Source: Bradyrhizobium sp. CCGUVB4N (GTDB lineage: Bacteria; Pseudomonadota; Alphaproteobacteria; Rhizobiales; Xanthobacteraceae). Taken from it: DNA of 64,000 nucleotides. The DNA is taken from contig NZ_JANADP010000001.1 of the NCBI RefSeq assembly GCF_024199945.1, positions 2,914,001 to 2,978,000 on the forward strand. The letters run 5' to 3'. Positions 33,833 through 43,156 of this stretch are shown here, one piece after another; positions within the stretch are counted from its first letter, which is position 1; each line of letters starts with the position of its first letter. The notes under the pieces were generated by a model. The model worked only from the letters and a program-made list of their open reading frames with translations, searched no databases and was not told where the DNA came from. The position numbers were made by a program, and so were the translations under genes.

Positions 33833-34783
33833 TCAGGCTTTCTGCGTGAGCGCCTTGTGTGGCCGGTCCTTGGCGCCGAATTCGACCGACAGGCGATCGG
33901 CGGCGGCCTGCACGATTTGCGCGCCGGCATGCAGGGCCTGGTTGGACAGGCGCCAGATCGGCCCGGAAATGCCGAGCGCGCCGATCACCTGACCGGTGAA
34001 ATCGGTGACGGGGACGGCGACGCAGCGCACTTCCGGATTGAACTCGCCATCGTCGAAGGCAACGCCGGTGCGCTGCACTTCGGCGATCTCGCGCATCAGC
34101 GCGCCGGCATCGCTGATGGATTTCGGCGTCGACGGTTTCAGTTCGACGCGATCGATGAAGCGCTTGAGCTGCTCGGGGCGGAGCGAGGCCAGAATGATCT
34201 TGCCGAGCGCGGTGCAATGGGCGGGCCGCACGACGCCGACGCGATCGGTGAGCTGAAACGCGCCCGGGCCGCTGGTGCGGGCGATCACAACCACCGCGTC
34301 GCCCATTCGCACGGCAAAATGCCCACTTTCGCCCGTCTGGCGTGACAGTTCCTCCAGCACGGGCGTTGCGACATTGACCATCTCGATCTCGTCGAGCGCT
34401 GATGCGGCGAGTGCAAACAAGGGACGGCCGATGCGGTAGCGTTTGTTGTCTTTCTCCTGGCGGAGGTAGCCGAGCGAGACCAGCGTCTTGGCCAGATGAA
34501 ACGTCGTCGAGTTGTGCAGGCCGACCAGCTTGCTGAGCTCTGCAAGCCCGATACCCTCGCGATGGCGCGCCACCTCTTCGAGGATCGAGAAGGCGCGACC
34601 GAGCGATTGGACGCCGCCGCCGCGCTGCTTGTCCTCGGCCTCGTCGTCGCCATCCGCCTTGGGTGCAGGGACCAGTTTGGCAATCGCGGCCTTGCGCGGG
34701 CTTGCAGGCTTCTCGCCGGTGGTCGGCTTAGTACGCGATCTCAAGGACTGGGCTCCCTCAGGTGAATCGATATGGCTCCGCAT
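33833..34783 (-). CDS. IclR-family transcriptional regulator, about 316 aa
   Basis: A disordered basic N-terminal extension (to about residue 60) precedes the winged helix (VQSLGRAFSILEEVARHREGIGLAELSKLVGLHNSTTFHLAKTLVSLGYL). The effector domain begins near GRPLFALAASALDEIE and includes LGKIILASL. It would bind a small carboxylate-like effector and control neighbouring genes. The divergent ThDP-enzyme operon and the LIV transporter downstream on the same strand are the likely targets (inferred from location). ATG at 34783 is preferred to the GTG at 34798; neither has a clear RBS. Confidence 0.88.
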   Translation of the reverse strand: MRSHIDSPEGAQSLRSRTKPTTGEKPASPRKAAIAKLVPAPKADGDDEAEDKQRGGGVQSLGRAFSILEEVARHREGIGLAELSKLVGLHNSTTFHLAKTLVSLGYLRQEKDNKRYRIGRPLFALAASALDEIEMVNVATPVLEELSRQTGESGHFAVRMGDAVVVIARTSGPGAFQLTDRVGVVRPAHCTALGKIILASLRPEQLKRFIDRVELKPSTPKSISDAGALMREIAEVQRTGVAFDDGEFNPEVRCVAVPVTDFTGQVIGALGISGPIWRLSNQALHAGAQIVQAAADRLSVEFGAKDRPHKALTQKA

Positions 34784-34973
34784 CCGCGACAGTAGCACGC
34801 AACCAGCGCAGCCGTCGGCGCGGAGCTTCGCGTTTCCTCAGCGAGAAAGCCTATCACAATATAAATTGACGTACAGCATTATGAGAAATAGGCTCCCCGC
34901 GGCCCCATGATGACCGGCCGCGTTCTCCGCATCGGTACACAAGACGTCGACGGGCCGAGAGGGAGACCGGTTG
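34784..34973. promoter_or_regulatory. AT-rich divergent promoter region between IclR gene and ThDP operon
   Basis: The stretch 34850-34895 is distinctly AT-rich (CACAATATAAATTGACG, then TTATGAGAAATAG) and includes TTGACG at 34866-34871 as a possible -35. Inverted CCTAT/ATAGG pentamers flank it. An IclR operator here is plausible but no canonical site is visible. Confidence 0.35.
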
Positions 34974-36773
34974 ATGTCGAAAAACATGCTCAATGGCGCT
35001 CAGGTCATTGTCGATTATCTGATCCAGGAGAAGGTGCCGCAGGTGTTCGGGCTCTGCGGCCACGGCAACATCCAGTTCATCGACGCGCTGTACGAGCGAT
35101 CCTCCGACATCAAGACGATCTCCGTGCATCACGAGAGCGTCGCCGGCTTCATGGCCGACGTTTACTACCGCGTCTCCGGTCGACCGACCGCGACCTTCAC
35201 CTCCTGCGGGCCGGGCTCGGCGAATCTGCCGATCTCCCTGGCGAACGCCTACCTCGATTCCGTGCCGTTCATGGCGATCACCGGCAACGTGCCGACCAGC
35301 CAGTTCAACCGCGGTGCGTTCCAGGAAATGTACCGGCACTATCAGGCCGACTTTCCCTCCACCGTGCGCACGATGTGCAAGAAAGTGTTCCAGCCGACGC
35401 GCGCCGAGATGGTGCCGCTCGCGGTGCGGCAGGCCTGGAAGACGATGGTCACGGGGCGGCCCGGGCCGGTCGTGGTCGACGTGCCCTTCGACGTCTTCAT
35501 GGAATCGGCGGCCGAAGAGGCGCCGAAGGCTGCCGAGTGGAGCGCCAACATCTCCAGCCGTTGCGGCGCCGATCCGGAAGGTGTCGAGAAGGCCGTCGAC
35601 ATGCTGCTCTCGGCTGAACGGCCGGTGATGCTGGTTGGACAGGGCGTGCGCTATGGCGGCGCGGCGGAGGAGTTGCGCAAGCTCGCCGAGCGGCTACAGA
35701 TTCCGGTTGCGGCGTCCGCAAGCGGCCTCGGTGCGCTCGACGTCAATCATCCGCTGGCGCTCGGCCTCGTCGCACGTGCCGGGCACTATCAGGCCAATCA
35801 CGCCGCGCGGCAGGCCGACGTCCTGCTTGCGCTCGGCGTCCGCTTCGACGACCGCACGTCGAGCTCGTGGATCCCCGGCTATTCCTTCACGATCCCGCCG
35901 ACGCGGTTGATCCATGTCGACATCGACCCCGAGGAGATCGGCCGCAACTATCCTGTCGCGCTCGGCTTGATGGCTGACGTCCGTACCTTCCTGCGGCAGG
36001 TGCATGCCGAGCTCGATCGCCGCGACAACCTTTTCAAGAAGTCGGATGCGCGCAAGAAGTGGCTGGCGCAGATCGATGGTTATCGCAAGGAGTGGGACAA
36101 GTTCGTCGCGCCCGGCTTCTCCGACGACACCACGCCGATCAATCCGCAGCGCGCGGCGGCCGAGATCGACAAGGCGTTGCCGGAGGATGCCATCCTCGTG
36201 TCCGATATCGGCGTGCACCACAATTGGCTGCTCGGCTTCTGCAAGCCGAAGCGGCCGGATTCGCTGATCGGCTCGATGGGGTTCGGCCCGATGGGCTTTG
36301 GCGTTGCCGGTGTGATGGGTGCAAAATTCGCCGCGCCCGATCGCCCCTGCGTGTCGGTCTGCGGTGACGGCGCCTTCTTCATGCATGCCAACGTGTTGGG
36401 GACGGCGGTCGAGTATAATCTGCCAGTGGTCTGGGTGGTCTGGAACAATTACGCCTATGCCTCGATCCGCGGATTGCAGCGCGGCTATCTCGGCGGCCGC
36501 GAGCTTGCGACTGACTTCAAGCATCCGGAGACCGGCGAGCGTTATAACCCTGACTTCGCGGCGATGGCGCGCTCCTGCGGCGTCGAAGGCGTGCGTGTCG
36601 ATCGCGCCGGCGATCTCGGAGAGGCGATCCGCAAGGGCATCGCCGCCAACAGGCCCTACCTGATCGACGTCGATATCGCCGCGGACGTCAATCCCTCGGG
36701 CGCCGGCGTCTGGGAGTTGCCGGGTCTCGGCCAGAGCAAGGCCGGCATCGGCACGCGCTTCCAGCCGGGCTGA
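34974..36773 (+). CDS. ThDP-dependent enzyme of the acetolactate-synthase family, 599 aa
   Basis: Three ThDP-family domains: an N-terminal PYR domain with catalytic Glu in SVHHESVAGFMAD, a central domain (PVMLVGQGVRYGGAAEEL...LLALGVRFDDRTSS) and a C-terminal PP domain with GDGAFFMHANVLGTAV ending in NN (WNNYAY) for Mg-ThDP. It would decarboxylate or ligate a 2-oxo acid. It is not obviously AHAS, since no regulatory subunit is adjacent. GAGGGAG upstream supports ATG at 34974. It heads an operon with an SDR and a cupin, divergent from IclR, which suggests a catabolic unit for a 2-oxo acid delivered by the neighbouring transporter. Substrate unknown. Confidence 0.9.
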   Translation: MSKNMLNGAQVIVDYLIQEKVPQVFGLCGHGNIQFIDALYERSSDIKTISVHHESVAGFMADVYYRVSGRPTATFTSCGPGSANLPISLANAYLDSVPFMAITGNVPTSQFNRGAFQEMYRHYQADFPSTVRTMCKKVFQPTRAEMVPLAVRQAWKTMVTGRPGPVVVDVPFDVFMESAAEEAPKAAEWSANISSRCGADPEGVEKAVDMLLSAERPVMLVGQGVRYGGAAEELRKLAERLQIPVAASASGLGALDVNHPLALGLVARAGHYQANHAARQADVLLALGVRFDDRTSSSWIPGYSFTIPPTRLIHVDIDPEEIGRNYPVALGLMADVRTFLRQVHAELDRRDNLFKKSDARKKWLAQIDGYRKEWDKFVAPGFSDDTTPINPQRAAAEIDKALPEDAILVSDIGVHHNWLLGFCKPKRPDSLIGSMGFGPMGFGVAGVMGAKFAAPDRPCVSVCGDGAFFMHANVLGTAVEYNLPVVWVVWNNYAYASIRGLQRGYLGGRELATDFKHPETGERYNPDFAAMARSCGVEGVRVDRAGDLGEAIRKGIAANRPYLIDVDIAADVNPSGAGVWELPGLGQSKAGIGTRFQPG

Positions 36774-36816
36774 TCGCGGTTCGCAGAAGCAATCAACAAA
36801 ATATCGGGAGATGGGA

Positions 36817-37521
36817 ATGACGCTCGCAGGCAAGAAAATCGTCGTGATCGGCGGCTCCTCAGGCATCGGCCTCGCCACGGCGGAGCTTGCAAAATCACAG
36901 GGGGCCGACGTCGTCATCGCCTCGCGCAGCGCTGCGAAGCTCGATCCGGTCGCCGAGCGGCTGAAGGTGACGGCGATCCCGACTGATGTCACCAGCGATC
37001 AGAGCGTAGCCGAGCTGTTCAAGCGCATCGGCGCGGTCGATCATGTCGTGCTGACGGCTGCGCAGCTTCGCACCGGGCCGTTCAAGACGGTTGCGATGGA
37101 GGATGTGCGGGCCACGATGGAAGGAAAATTCTGGGGCGCCTGGCGGGTGGCACGTGAGGCCGCCATCCGGCCCGGTGGCTCATTGACGCTGGTCACCGGT
37201 TTCCTCAGTGTCCGGCCGCGGCCGAACTCTGCGATCGTCAGCGCGGCCAACGGTGCGCTGGAGTCGCTGGCCCGGGCACTGGCACTCGAGCTTGCGCCGG
37301 TGCGTGTCAATGCAGTCTCGCCCGGCGTGATCGACACGCCGATCCGGGCTGCGATGCCTGAGGCTGCTCGGAAGGAAATGCTGGCCAAGACGGCGGCAGC
37401 ACTTCCGGTCGGCCGCGTCGGCATGGCCGAGGACATCGCCCAGCAGATCGCGAGCTTCATGAACAACGGCTTTGCCACCGGCTCGATCGTCTATGTCGAC
37501 GGTGGTGCGCTGGTGAATTAG
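36817..37521 (+). CDS. SDR-family protein lacking the Y-x-x-x-K active site, 234 aa
   Basis: The cofactor site is intact (VVIGGSSGIGLATAEL), but where a classical SDR has Y-x-x-x-K before the helix, this protein reads VSAANGALESLARALALEL, so Tyr is Val and Lys is Asn. The Ser-equivalent region (LVTGFLSVRP) lacks the usual spacing too. It is either a non-classical SDR or a non-catalytic partner. ATG at 36817 has GGGAG six nt upstream; ATG at 36811 would add two residues. It lies 43 bp after the ThDP gene and 11 bp before the cupin gene, so the three are co-transcribed. Confidence 0.85.
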   Translation: MTLAGKKIVVIGGSSGIGLATAELAKSQGADVVIASRSAAKLDPVAERLKVTAIPTDVTSDQSVAELFKRIGAVDHVVLTAAQLRTGPFKTVAMEDVRATMEGKFWGAWRVAREAAIRPGGSLTLVTGFLSVRPRPNSAIVSAANGALESLARALALELAPVRVNAVSPGVIDTPIRAAMPEAARKEMLAKTAAALPVGRVGMAEDIAQQIASFMNNGFATGSIVYVDGGALVN

Positions 37522-37532
37522 GGAGCACGGGC

Positions 37533-37916
37533 ATGACCGAGGAAAGCAACGGCGCCTTCATCCGCAACATCGCGGAAGTGCCCTGGCGCGAATTCCCCAA
37601 CCACTTTGGCGGCGCGCTGTCCAAGCCGCTGGTGATGCCGGAAACGGCGGGCTCGCGCCGCATCGACTACCGCATCTCGATGTACCAGCCGATGGCCTAT
37701 GTGGCACGGCATCACCACAAGGTGCAGGAGCAGGTCTATCACGTGCTCGACGGCGAAGGATTGATGGAGATCGCCGGCAAAAACCATGTCGTCCGCAAGC
37801 ACGACGTGATCTTCCTGCCACCCGGCGTCGAGCACGCGATCTCGAACTCCGGTCTGACCGATCTCGTTTTCCTGGTGGTGACCTCACCGGTCACCGACGA
37901 CGAGAAGCCGGTCTAA
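37533..37916 (+). CDS. Cupin-domain protein, 127 aa
   Basis: Cupin motif 1 is seen as YVARHHHKVQEQVYHVLDGEGLMEI with His/His/Glu ligands, and motif 2 as HDVIFLPPGVEHAISNSG with the final His. It would bind a metal and may be a dioxygenase, isomerase or dehydratase in the catabolic operon. ATG at 37533 follows the SDR stop by 11 nt. It converges on the lytic transglycosylase gene with one nucleotide between stops. Confidence 0.87.
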   Translation: MTEESNGAFIRNIAEVPWREFPNHFGGALSKPLVMPETAGSRRIDYRISMYQPMAYVARHHHKVQEQVYHVLDGEGLMEIAGKNHVVRKHDVIFLPPGVEHAISNSGLTDLVFLVVTSPVTDDEKPV

Positions 37917-37917
37917 G

Positions 37918-38874
37918 CTAGCTCGAGGAGCGCTCGCGCGCCGCAACGCGGATGGCGCGAGCCTTCGCACCCTTCGCGCCGGCCGCGATCATTCCGTGCG
38001 CCTTGCCGTGGGCCGCGCCGCTCTTGCGGAGCAGGACAACGAGGCGCTTGCGGGCGCGGTTCGCGGATAACCGCGCCGCCAATTGCTCGGCCTTGCGAAT
38101 GATGGTGGCGGTCGTAGGCGCGAGGTTGGCGGGTACCCAGGCGATGTCCTTGGTCTTGGACAGGCTTCCGATGCCTTCGCAAGGCGCCTCGCGCGGGAGG
38201 TCGATCCGGATCGCGAGCGCTTCCGACCGCTCGATCCAGTCTTCGGCCTTGGTGCCGGTGATGATGCGAACATAGTCGCGGGTCTCGCGCGGCAGCTCGC
38301 TCTCGCGAGCGAGCCATTTCTGGATGCGACCGGGGCCCGCATTGTAGGCGGCCGCGGCAAGGCCGAGATTGCCGAAATCGTCGCGGAGCTTGCGCAGGAA
38401 TTTTGCCGATGCCGGCAGCGCCTTCATGGCATCGAAGGGGTCATCGAGCCCGACCTCGGCGGCGGTCTCCGGCATGAATTGTGCGACTCCTTGCGCGCCG
38501 GCCTGGCTGACCTCATTGGAACGGAAGCGGCTCTCTTGCCAGAGCAGGCGGGCGAAGAACGGCACGGGAATGCCGCTCTCCTCGGCCGCTTGCTTGAGCG
38601 CGCGGCAAAACTGTTCAGTCGGTGACGCCGGAGCCTGCAAGGCGGTTTCGACGGCGCGCGGCGGCTCGATCGTCTCCTCGTACGATGCGCGTGCGTTGGC
38701 GAGCTCGATGGCCTGCACGCTTGCAACAAACAGCTCGACAAGGGGAACCAGTGAGGGTGCGCGATCGGCCTTGGGTGTTGCGTTGTCGAAGCTGGAAGCT
38801 TGCCAGGTCGGCGGTGTGCTGACGTCGCACATCAGAATCAGGAACGCAGCGCAAGCCGCGACGAGAAATCGCAT
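37918..38874 (-). CDS. Lytic transglycosylase (SLT domain), 318 aa
   Basis: A signal peptide (MRFLVAACAAFLILMC) leads the protein out of the cytoplasm; the Cys at residue 16 might be a weak lipobox. The SLT domain (residues 90-190) has catalytic Glu114 in LLWQESRFRS, followed by GAQGVAQFMPETA and AAAYNAGPGRIQKWL, the standard lysozyme-like motifs. It would cleave peptidoglycan strands to leave 1,6-anhydro-muramic ends. The C-terminus is very rich in Lys, Arg and Ala and may bind the wall or nucleic acid. No secretion apparatus genes are adjacent. Confidence 0.9.
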   Translation of the reverse strand: MRFLVAACAAFLILMCDVSTPPTWQASSFDNATPKADRAPSLVPLVELFVASVQAIELANARASYEETIEPPRAVETALQAPASPTEQFCRALKQAAEESGIPVPFFARLLWQESRFRSNEVSQAGAQGVAQFMPETAAEVGLDDPFDAMKALPASAKFLRKLRDDFGNLGLAAAAYNAGPGRIQKWLARESELPRETRDYVRIITGTKAEDWIERSEALAIRIDLPREAPCEGIGSLSKTKDIAWVPANLAPTTATIIRKAEQLAARLSANRARKRLVVLLRKSGAAHGKAHGMIAAGAKGAKARAIRVAARERSSS

Positions 38875-39085
38875 CTCGATAAAGGTCCTCGAACTGTGGG
38901 GGAACGACCAGCGCGCGCCGGTGACAAGGACTTCTTAACCGTAATTGCGGCGAAGCTGCGATTCCGCGAGACGGCAGGTGTTAGTACGGTGTTCCCATCG
39001 CAGGAACACGACATTGCTCCCGCGGTTCTGATGGAACCGCAGAAAACTCTGGACGGCTAACGGTATTGAGGCAGGCCCGCAGCGC

Positions 39086-39361
39086 TTATGCCTTGGGGAA
39101 ATCCTTGCGCATTGCGATCTCGGCGGCATCGCCGGGCGACAGCACAGTCTGCTCGAAGGCCGGCTGCGGCTTCGTCATGATGTCGTAGAGCGAGATGCCC
39201 TTGATCGGCTTGTCCATGAGGACACGAACGCAATCCGCCAGCGTGCCGTTGTAGACGAGATAGGGCGGACCACGGTCCTTCTGCCGCTCGCCCTTCAGCG
39301 ATGGCCACTTCTTCAGTTCGGCCGGCGCGTCGTATGCGATCGGCGATCCCTCTTTGAACAT
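39086..39361 (-). CDS. Small uncharacterised protein, 91 aa
   Basis: Not recognised. The sequence is well balanced and not repetitive (PAELKKWPSLKGERQKDRGPPYL, then VRVLMDKPIKGISLYDIMTKPQP), with one Cys and no membrane segment. The downstream gap to the transglycosylase start is about 210 bp and holds a 7-bp hairpin (GCGGTTC/GAACCGC, near 39020-39040). No clear RBS is seen upstream of ATG at 39361. Coding is supported mainly by composition. Confidence 0.55.
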   Translation of the reverse strand: MFKEGSPIAYDAPAELKKWPSLKGERQKDRGPPYLVYNGTLADCVRVLMDKPIKGISLYDIMTKPQPAFEQTVLSPGDAAEIAMRKDFPKA

Positions 39362-39440
39362 GCGCGTGGCCCCGGGCGGCTTGGACTATCGGGGAATCCT
39401 AGAGCCGCCCGGTAAACGCGCGTTAAAGAATTAGTTCAAA

Positions 39441-40298
39441 TCAGCCGGCAATGAAGGCGAGCAGGGTGCCGTTGGCTTTGGCCGGGGGCACGACAATCGC
39501 AGCTCCGCTGCGGACAGCCGCCGAACCCAGCGCCTTCTCCGTGGCCGCGAGATCGCCGCTGACGAGCACTAGCGCCGCGCCGCCGCGCTCGGAGAGGCCG
39601 GCGAGTGGCACGCCGGGATAGCGTTTGCCGAGCTGGTCGAGCGTCAGATAGACGAAATCGGCGCGGTCCCCGCCCGACGTCACCGTCACCGCGCCGTCGG
39701 CCTCTGCCTTCGCCTCGCGATCGATCAGCCGCGCCAGATGGGCTGCTTCCTTCGCCGGTTCGGGCGTCGCGATCAGCACCTCGCTGATCCGCTTCGCTGC
39801 ATTGGCGTGCCTCATCAGTTCGGGGATCCACACCGTCTCGCGGGTCTTGTGCTGGCAGGCGAAGATGCGCACGCCGCCTGGCGCTTCCGCGGTCGGCCAC
39901 ATGAAGGTACGGAATTTGGCGGCCGAGACCGTGCCGTTCGGCAACGTGACCGGCCGCTCGAAATCGGTGGGACCGATCGGCGTCAGGCCGCGCGCGCGGA
40001 TCTCCTCGGCGCCGGCGGCGGAATCGACAGCAGTGAAGGCGATCCGCTCGATGCCTTCACCGTGCCGCTCGACGAAGGCGCGCGCCGGGGCGTTGTGTTC
40101 GGTTGCCACCAGCACGCCGAGCAGCTCCATATAGTCCGGGTCGAACATGATGGTGTAGTTGCCGGTACCCATATGCGCGCTGTGGGTACCGCGCGGTGAA
40201 AGGGTGAAGCCGAGCTGCCTGTAGTTTTCGGCGGCCTTGTCGAGGTCCTTCACCATGACCACCGCGTGGTCGATACCGATGACGTTCTTGAGGGCCAC
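39441..40298 (-). CDS. VOC-superfamily glyoxalase-like protein, 285 aa
   Basis: The first VOC module is clear (GIDHAVVMVKDLDKAAENYRQLGFTLSPRGTHSAHMGTGNYTIMF), with the N-terminal His ligand and a Glu in YMELLGV. The second half (from about residue 160) is more diverged (ISEVLIATPEPAKEAAHLARLID). This resembles the long glyoxalase_3-type proteins of unknown substrate. It is transcribed on the same strand as urate hydroxylase, 150 bp downstream of it, but a functional link is not evident. Confidence 0.82.
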   Translation of the reverse strand: MALKNVIGIDHAVVMVKDLDKAAENYRQLGFTLSPRGTHSAHMGTGNYTIMFDPDYMELLGVLVATEHNAPARAFVERHGEGIERIAFTAVDSAAGAEEIRARGLTPIGPTDFERPVTLPNGTVSAAKFRTFMWPTAEAPGGVRIFACQHKTRETVWIPELMRHANAAKRISEVLIATPEPAKEAAHLARLIDREAKAEADGAVTVTSGGDRADFVYLTLDQLGKRYPGVPLAGLSERGGAALVLVSGDLAATEKALGSAAVRSGAAIVVPPAKANGTLLAFIAG

Positions 40299-40450
40299 TG
40301 TGATTTCCCCGGCAATTGCAAACTGACTTTGGACGGCTCGCGGCCGCTGGTCTTGTCTACGCCGGATGGGCGATCAAGTCATTTTCAAATCGGCGGGGGA
40401 TACGGAATTTCGTTCCGCGAAAAGCGCGATCGACGCAAAGGTCGAGGGTG

Positions 40451-41644
40451 TCAGCGATCCTGCTCGCTGATATAGGCGGCGAGGATGGCGCGCTCCTCGC
40501 TGGTCATTTCCGTGATGTTGCCCGGCGGCATCGCATTGGACCATGCCGCCACGCGCCCGATCAGGCGGATGTTGCGGTGGATGTGCTCGGGCGCGTCGAG
40601 CAAAATGCCCTTCGGCGCGGTGACGATGCCGGCCCAGACCGGCTCGGCGGCGTGGCACATGCTGCAGCGGGACATCACGATCTCCGCGACATTGGCGAGT
40701 GTCGGCGGTGCCGACAGCGCGCCCGTCTTGACCTCGCGCGGGCCGGCCGCGGACAGGAAGAGGATCGCGATCGCGCCCGCTGCTGCGACGCCCCACACCC
40801 ACCACGGCGATTTACGCCCGGCATGGCCCTCGTTGAAGAAATGGCGGATCACCGGCCCCAGCACCAGCACGATCGCGACGATGATCCAGTTGAAGCGGGT
40901 GGCGTAGAGCAGGGGATAGTGGTTGCTGATCATCAGGACGACGACCGGCAGAGTCAGATAGTTGTTGTGGACCGAGCGCTCCTTGCTGGTCTTGCCGAGT
41001 TTCGGGTCGGGCGCCTGGCCCGCGATCAGGCTCGCGACGATCTTCTTCTGGTTCGGGATAATCACCGCAAAGACGTTGGCGACCATGATGGTGCCGATGA
41101 GCGCGCCGATCTGGTTGAAGGCGCCGCGACCACTCAGGACATGGGTGAAGGCGTAGGTCAGCGCGACCAGGAACAGATAGCCGCCGATGGCAAAGGGCAG
41201 CTCGCGCTGCGCGAGCCCGGTGCGGCATGCGGCCTCATAGAGCAGCCACGCCAGCGCGAGGCTACCGAAGCTGAACAGCCCGGCCTGGATCGGCGTCAAA
41301 TCGAGGATCGACTTGTCGACGAGGAATAGATCGGCGTCGAGATAGTACACCACCACCATCAGTGCGAAACCGGACAGCCAGGTGGTGTAGGCCTCCCATT
41401 TGAACCAGGTGAGCTCGTCCGGCATCTGGCTCGGGGCCACCAGATATTTCATGATCCGGTAGAAGCCGCCGCCATGGACCTGCCAGGCCTCGCCCTGCAC
41501 GCCATCAGGTAGATCACTCTTGGGCTTGAGGCTGAGGTCGAGGGCGATGAAATAGAACGAGCTGCCGATCCAGGCGATCGCGGCCACCACGTGCAGCCAG
41601 CGCAGCAGCAGGCTCGCCCATTCCGATACGATCGATCCCCACAT
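40451..41644 (-). CDS. puuD: Urate hydroxylase PuuD (membrane urate oxidase with cytochrome c domain), 397 aa
   Basis: About eight N-terminal transmembrane segments (LLRWLHVVAAIAWIGSSFYFIALDLSL and others) form the urate-hydroxylase core; WIGSSFYF and HGGGFYRIMKY are family features. The C-terminal domain carries a c-type haem motif CSMCH near residue 330 and AMPPGN for the axial Met. Known: this family oxidises urate to 5-hydroxyisourate and feeds electrons to a cytochrome oxidase. ATG at 41644 starts at the family N-terminus (MWGSIVSEWASL); upstream in-frame starts are not supported. No other purine-degradation gene lies next to it. Confidence 0.9.
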   Translation of the reverse strand: MWGSIVSEWASLLLRWLHVVAAIAWIGSSFYFIALDLSLKPKSDLPDGVQGEAWQVHGGGFYRIMKYLVAPSQMPDELTWFKWEAYTTWLSGFALMVVVYYLDADLFLVDKSILDLTPIQAGLFSFGSLALAWLLYEAACRTGLAQRELPFAIGGYLFLVALTYAFTHVLSGRGAFNQIGALIGTIMVANVFAVIIPNQKKIVASLIAGQAPDPKLGKTSKERSVHNNYLTLPVVVLMISNHYPLLYATRFNWIIVAIVLVLGPVIRHFFNEGHAGRKSPWWVWGVAAAGAIAILFLSAAGPREVKTGALSAPPTLANVAEIVMSRCSMCHAAEPVWAGIVTAPKGILLDAPEHIHRNIRLIGRVAAWSNAMPPGNITEMTSEERAILAAYISEQDR

Positions 41645-41826
41645 GATCACCCCATCAATCGCGACGTCGATGCCGCAGCTTTGATGAGCGCAACCGGCGG
41701 CCGCGCCCTTACAATCTGTCGCACCGATCCGCGCCGTTTTCCAGTACGATGGGTCATACCAAATGCACATCGTGCGGGCATGAGCTGACGTGGGATTTGG
41801 CAGAAAAAGTCCGGGAGGAAGGCGAC

Positions 41827-43152
41827 GTGATATCTCGTGTTTCGCACATGATGGCGCCCGCATGGCTGTTGGTGGCCTGCGCCGGCGCGCAAGCCGAACC
41901 CGTGCTGCAGGGCAAGGATGCTTATGGCAGCTGGCAGGCCGACAAGCCCGGCGTGGTCAGGCTGATCCGCCCGGAGGATTTGCCGAAGCCCGGGGCCTCG
42001 CCGTCGGTCTCCAATGCCACGCGGGTGACGTCGCGTGGCAGCGCCACACCACTCGTGCCTGCGGGATTCAAGATCGAGCTGTTGACCGACGGCCTGTCCG
42101 ACGCGCGCGTGCTGCGCGTCGCACCGAATGGCGACATTTTCGTTGCCGAGACCGGTCCCGGGCGCATCCGCGTGCTGCGTCTTGGGGAGGGCGGCAAGGT
42201 CGTCTCGAACGAGGTCTTTGCCAGCGGACTCACTCGCCCGTTCGGGATCGCCTTCTTCCCGAACGGTGACAATCCGCAATGGGTCTATGTCGCCAATATC
42301 GGCAACGTCGTCCGCTTTCCCTATCACGCCGGAGACATGAAGGCGTCGGGCAAGCCGGATGTTGTGGTGGCAAACCTGGCGCAAGGGTCAGGCCACTCAA
42401 CCCGCGACATCGTGTTCACGCCGGACGGCAAGCGCATGCTGGTGTCGGTCGGCTCCGCCAGCAATGTCGCCGAGGGCATGGGGAACCCGCCTGGCGGGCT
42501 CGAGGCCTGGTCCAAGGCGCAGGCGGTCGGCGCCTCCTGGGGCTATGAGGCCGAGCGTGCGGCGGTGCTTTCGTTCGATCCTGAAGGCAAGGACCGCAAG
42601 CTCTACGCCACCGGCATACGCAACTGTGTCGGCCTCGCGATCCAGCCGCAGACCGGATTGCCCTGGTGTTCGACCAACGAGCGCGACGGCCTCGGCGACG
42701 ATCTCGTACCCGACTACGTCACCAGCGTGAAGGAGGGCGCCTTCTACGGCTGGCCGTGGTTCTACATCGGCAGCAACGAAGACCCGCGCCATGCCGGCGC
42801 GCGGCCGGACCTCAAGGACAAGGTGACGGTGCCCGATGTGCTGGTGCAGCCGCATTCGGCCTCGCTCGGCATGACCTTCTATCAGGCCACGCAGTTTCCA
42901 TCCGAATATCAGGGCGACGCCTTCGCCGCCGAGCACGGCTCCTGGAACCGCTCGAAGCGCACCGGCTACAAGGTGATCCGCATCAGGATGAAGGACGGCA
43001 AGCCGACCGGCGAGTACGAGGACTTTGCCACCGGTTTTGTCGTGAACGATACGCAGGTGTGGGGCCGGCCGGTGGGGATCGCGGTGGCGAAGGATGGTGC
43101 GCTGCTGGTGTCGGAGGATACGGGCGGCACGATCTGGCGCGTGACGCACTGA
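41827..43152 (+). CDS. PQQ-type sugar/sorbosone dehydrogenase, about 441 aa
   Basis: A signal-peptide-like N-terminus (MMAPAWLLVACAGAQAEP) is followed by a six-bladed propeller of the soluble glucose/sorbosone-dehydrogenase type: VLRVAPNGDIFVAETGPGRI, FPNGDNPQWVYVANIG, TRDIVFTPDGKRMLVSVGSASN and EHGSWNRSKRTGYKVIRI. It would oxidise an aldose or sorbosone in the periplasm with PQQ. GTG at 41827 is chosen because GGAGG lies eight nt upstream. The frame stays open to ATG 41749, where MGHTKCTSCGHELTW looks like an unrelated Cys-rich fragment. It is divergent from puuD and convergent with an SDR gene across a terminator-like hairpin. Confidence 0.85.
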   Translation: MISRVSHMMAPAWLLVACAGAQAEPVLQGKDAYGSWQADKPGVVRLIRPEDLPKPGASPSVSNATRVTSRGSATPLVPAGFKIELLTDGLSDARVLRVAPNGDIFVAETGPGRIRVLRLGEGGKVVSNEVFASGLTRPFGIAFFPNGDNPQWVYVANIGNVVRFPYHAGDMKASGKPDVVVANLAQGSGHSTRDIVFTPDGKRMLVSVGSASNVAEGMGNPPGGLEAWSKAQAVGASWGYEAERAAVLSFDPEGKDRKLYATGIRNCVGLAIQPQTGLPWCSTNERDGLGDDLVPDYVTSVKEGAFYGWPWFYIGSNEDPRHAGARPDLKDKVTVPDVLVQPHSASLGMTFYQATQFPSEYQGDAFAAEHGSWNRSKRTGYKVIRIRMKDGKPTGEYEDFATGFVVNDTQVWGRPVGIAVAKDGALLVSEDTGGTIWRVTH

Positions 43153-43156
43153 CTTC

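Noticed and set aside
39020..39040. 7-bp hairpin GCGGTTC/GAACCGC as a terminator of the small hypothetical gene
   Set aside because: No T-run follows on the minus strand, and pairing is short; left as an unassigned inverted repeat.
41749..41826. Cys-rich N-terminal extension (MGHTKCTSCGHELTW) of the sugar dehydrogenase
   Set aside because: GGAGG before GTG 41827 and the signal-peptide-like sequence after it fit a secreted enzyme; a zinc-ribbon ahead of a signal peptide is unlikely. Whether the fragment is a relic of another gene is open.
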